Position numbers and translations under genes: made by a program. Below are positions 61,845-64,000 of a stretch of DNA of 64,000 bases, in pieces; the stretch's first letter is position 1; each line of letters opens with the position of its first letter. The DNA is from Flavobacterium aquidurense (GTDB lineage Bacteria > Bacteroidota > Bacteroidia > Flavobacteriales > Flavobacteriaceae). The stretch is from NCBI RefSeq assembly GCF_001404985.1, contig NZ_JRLF01000010.1, positions 248,001-312,000 of the forward strand. The letters are read 5' to 3'. The notes under the pieces were generated by a model that saw only the letters and a program-made list of their open reading frames with translations, made no database searches and had not been told where the DNA came from.

Positions 61845-61852
61845 CAAATATA
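61845..61852 (-). promoter_or_regulatory. Promoter -7 element for gldBC
   Basis: The minus strand reads TATATTTG (TAnnTTTG), 62 bases before the gldB start, in the divergent gap with nadE. Confidence 0.45.
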
Positions 61853-61881
61853 CATCCCTGCATCTTAAAACTTGAACTATT

Positions 61882-62688
61882 ATGGCTAAAAAAAGTACTA
61901 TTCAAACAGAAAAAGTAAATAATCACATTGTAGAGTGGTTAAAAAATTATGCTAACAATGCAAAAGTAAACGGTTTTGTAATTGGAATTTCAGGCGGAGT
62001 CGACTCTGCAGTCACTTCAACCTTATGCGCACAAACCGGATTACAGGTATTATGTGTAGAAATGCCAATTCATCAAGCCCTAAATCAAGTTTCAAGAGGA
62101 AGAGAACATATTGAACAATTAAAAAAGCGTTTTCCTAATGTTTCAAACGTAGAAACAGATTTAACTGACACTTTTGAAGCTTTTAAGAGCGCTGTGCCCA
62201 CATCAAAAGATTCAACAAAAGTTAATTTATCGTTAGCAAACACTCGTGCACGCCTGAGAATGACCTCTTTATATTATTTAGCTGGAATTCATGGGCTTTT
62301 AGTAGCAGGGACTGGAAATAAGGTAGAAGATTTTGGTGTAGGATTTTATACTAAATACGGTGACGGAGGAGTAGACCTAAGTCCAATTGCTGACTTAATG
62401 AAATCCGATGTTTATGCTTTGGGAGAATTTTTAGCAATTCCTGAATCAATTTTAACAGCTGCACCTACAGATGGATTATTTGGCGATAATCGTACAGATG
62501 AGGACCAATTAGGGGCAAGTTATGACGAACTTGAATGGGCAATGTTGGCCGCGGAGTCAGGAAATACGCCAGCTGACTTCACTGGGAGAGAAAAATCTGT
62601 CTTTGAAATTTATAATCGTTTAAACACCAGTAACAAGCATAAAATGGATCCAATTCCGGTCTGTATAATACCAAAAACGTTAAAATAA
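61882..62688 (+). CDS. nadE: NAD synthase (NH3-dependent)
   Basis: A 268-residue ATP-pyrophosphatase-type enzyme converting deamido-NAD to NAD with ammonia. It has the PP loop GISGGVDSAVTSTLC (about 34-48), NTRARLRMTSLYYLA, and GTGNKVEDFGVGFYTKYGDGGVDLSPI. There is no glutaminase domain, so free NH3 is the nitrogen donor. It is divergent from gldB, a conserved flavobacterial neighbourhood. Confidence 0.96.
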   Translation: MAKKSTIQTEKVNNHIVEWLKNYANNAKVNGFVIGISGGVDSAVTSTLCAQTGLQVLCVEMPIHQALNQVSRGREHIEQLKKRFPNVSNVETDLTDTFEAFKSAVPTSKDSTKVNLSLANTRARLRMTSLYYLAGIHGLLVAGTGNKVEDFGVGFYTKYGDGGVDLSPIADLMKSDVYALGEFLAIPESILTAAPTDGLFGDNRTDEDQLGASYDELEWAMLAAESGNTPADFTGREKSVFEIYNRLNTSNKHKMDPIPVCIIPKTLK

Positions 62689-62781
62689 AACATTTTAACA
62701 TTTGTCTGCAATTAATTACAGAATTTATTTATTAATTTTACAGTTCCAAAAACATGAACAATTCTAAAAAAGGTAAAAATT

Positions 62782-63411
62782 ATGATTAAAGTATGTCTTG
62801 CAGACAATCATCCTGTGACTCACTTTGGCGTTAAGTCTTATTTTAAAGACCACGATCAAATTTCAATTGTTGCCAACGTAGGCAATTTTTCAATGGTTAG
62901 AGATATCCTTCAAACGAAGGAAATCGATATCCTAATTCTCGATCTAGAGCTGGAAGGTCTCTCGAGTATCTTCGAGGTCAAGTCGATCCTGAAAAATTTC
63001 CCAAAAACAAAAATTGTAATTTTTAGTGACCTCGCTGAACAAATGTATGCTCCAAATGCAATTAAAGCAGGAGTTTCCGGGTATGTGCACAAAACAGAAA
63101 AACTTGAAACTTTAGGTCTTTCTATTATTAAAGTGCATGAAGGAAAAATTATCATCAACGAAACTGTGCGTAAAAACATGGCGCTTATCGCTAAACAAAG
63201 CAAAAGCGAGCGTTTGTACAGAAAACTTTCAAATCGTGAGATTGAAGTATTACGTTATTTAAGCGATGGTAAAAAGAACAATGAAATCTCTAAAATCTTA
63301 AATCTGAACGAAAAAACGATCAGTACTTACAAATTAAGATTATTGACTAAATTAAATGTTACTAATTTAGTTGACTTAGTTAACAAAGCGAAGACTTTAG
63401 AAATTATTTAA
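62782..63411 (+). CDS. NarL/FixJ (LuxR-type) response regulator
   Basis: A 209-residue regulator. Receiver (1-120): the acidic pair region is ADNHP, the phospho-acceptor Asp is in ILILDLELEG, and Thr/Ser and Lys follow in IVIFSD and YVHKTE. The HTH (about 145-209) contains LSNREIEVLRYLSDGKKNNEISKILNLNEKTISTYKLRLLTKL, the LuxR signature. No kinase gene is adjacent. Its stop overlaps the dnaG stop by three bases on the opposite strand. Confidence 0.93.
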   Translation: MIKVCLADNHPVTHFGVKSYFKDHDQISIVANVGNFSMVRDILQTKEIDILILDLELEGLSSIFEVKSILKNFPKTKIVIFSDLAEQMYAPNAIKAGVSGYVHKTEKLETLGLSIIKVHEGKIIINETVRKNMALIAKQSKSERLYRKLSNREIEVLRYLSDGKKNNEISKILNLNEKTISTYKLRLLTKLNVTNLVDLVNKAKTLEII

Positions 63412-64000
63412 TGGTACCTCGACATTACTCTTCCTAGTTTTTTCGAGAATGAGTTAACTAATTTCGAGTAATCGACGACCATAGACAAAAGCTCTGTATT
63501 ATCTGAATTATCAGGTTTTATAGAGCTTTTTAATTCCTGGATGATTTTATCTACCAAAAACCAACGCATAGACATAATCGTTTCACTAACGTATTGTGCA
63601 ATCGTTTCGTGTTTCATTTTTGAAAAAATGTTCTGCCCTTCCCAATCATGAAGGGTCAAACGTTCATCTTCCATCAAAATATCTGTAACTTCCTGAGCAA
63701 AATCAGGTTGTAATCGCATTAAGTATTGCTCAAGGCTAAATTTTTCGTTTTGGTTGTAAAACCCAATTAAGTCCGTAAAGATATTGCGGAACAAATTATT
63801 AGAGAGTTCAACCTCATCTTCCTGCAAACTCAAATAAATACGTTCGTATACTTTGTACTCTCTCTTCTCAGAAACCATTACAACTTCACCTTCGTCATTA
63901 TTCTTTAAAAGCACATCTTCAAACTCTTCAGTTTTATCTCCATAAAGCAATAATATCTCAATTACTTTTCGTTCTAAACGATACAAGATATCAACTTTTT
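63408..64000 (-). CDS. dnaG: DNA primase DnaG, C-terminal part (partial)
   Basis: The open frame continues past the right edge without a start codon; the TTG at 63986 is internal (KVDILYRLERKVIEILLLYG). The visible 197 residues are helical and resemble the C-terminal helicase-interaction region of Bacteroidota DnaG (RIYLSLQEDEVELSNNLFRNIFTDLIGFYNQNEKFS, IIQELKSS). The catalytic zinc and TOPRIM domains lie outside. The position next to nadE and a LuxR-type regulator supports the call. DnaG makes RNA primers at the replication fork. Confidence 0.8.
   Translation of the reverse strand, partial: KVDILYRLERKVIEILLLYGDKTEEFEDVLLKNNDEGEVVMVSEKREYKVYERIYLSLQEDEVELSNNLFRNIFTDLIGFYNQNEKFSLEQYLMRLQPDFAQEVTDILMEDERLTLHDWEGQNIFSKMKHETIAQYVSETIMSMRWFLVDKIIQELKSSIKPDNSDNTELLSMVVDYSKLVNSFSKKLGRVMSRYH

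Noticed and set aside
63987..64000. TTG at 63986 as the start of a complete 192-residue gene
   Set aside because: The frame stays open to the window edge and the product looks like the C-terminal part of DnaG, so it is a partial gene.

Overview
The window looks like a chromosomal segment of a Flavobacterium-type member of the Bacteroidota. The evidence is low G+C, promoters of the TAnnTTTG type, a flavobacterial division/cell-wall (dcw) cluster followed by gldC-gldB-nadE-dnaG, type IX secretion sorting domains, a PorP/SprF-like protein, and many palindromic intergenic repeats. No species can be named from the sequence alone.

Layout. 1-7.5 kb: tail of a phosphodiesterase, an AraC regulator with a short-chain dehydrogenase, a SulP anion transporter, and a LytS/LytTR two-component pair divergent from an outer-membrane protein. 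Gene ends here are decorated with inverted repeats that touch stop codons. 7.9-14.5 kb: a very AT-rich accessory island read leftwards. It starts with a type VI (T6SSiii) tube protein, TssD/Hcp, that appears fused to a SleB/CwlJ-like cell-wall hydrolase domain. Seven exported small proteins or lipoproteins follow, three of them paralogues (one frameshifted), with a 167-169 bp direct repeat before two of the paralogues. I read this as an orphan T6SS effector with an array of periplasmic immunity genes. 14.7-17.2 kb: small unknown genes and a CI-like S24 repressor facing a small ORF across two operator-like repeats. 17.3-30 kb: a mix of metabolic, membrane and regulatory genes, including a protein that resembles bacterial gasdermins, a TonB receptor, a DapA-like aldolase/cupin pair next to a MocR regulator, and a small AAA+ ATPase. 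30-40.4 kb: two giant secreted repeat proteins with type IX C-terminal signals and a PorP-like partner. 41-58.5 kb: tRNA-Arg, YqeY, then the dcw cluster in leftward order mraZ, rsmH, ftsL, ftsI, murE, mraY, murD, ftsW, murG, murC, ftsQ, ftsA, ftsZ. A degenerate four-helix-bundle gene framed by perfect 30-bp inverted repeats fills the ftsW-murD gap. 58.9-64 kb: an alpha/beta hydrolase, engB, gldC-gldB, nadE, a LuxR-type response regulator and the 3' part of dnaG.

How the genes work together. The dcw operon makes lipid II precursors (MurC/D/E/G, MraY) and the divisome (FtsA/Q/W/I/L/Z). MraZ is probably autoregulated through 10-bp-spaced ACCAC boxes next to its promoter. GldB and GldC serve gliding and type IX secretion, the pathway that would also export the two repeat proteins at 30-40 kb. 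The most novel candidates are the TssD-hydrolase/immunity island, the gasdermin-like gene, the inverted-repeat element inside the dcw cluster, the MraZ boxes, and the -10-like motifs placed 4-6 bases before start codons, which suggest leaderless transcripts.
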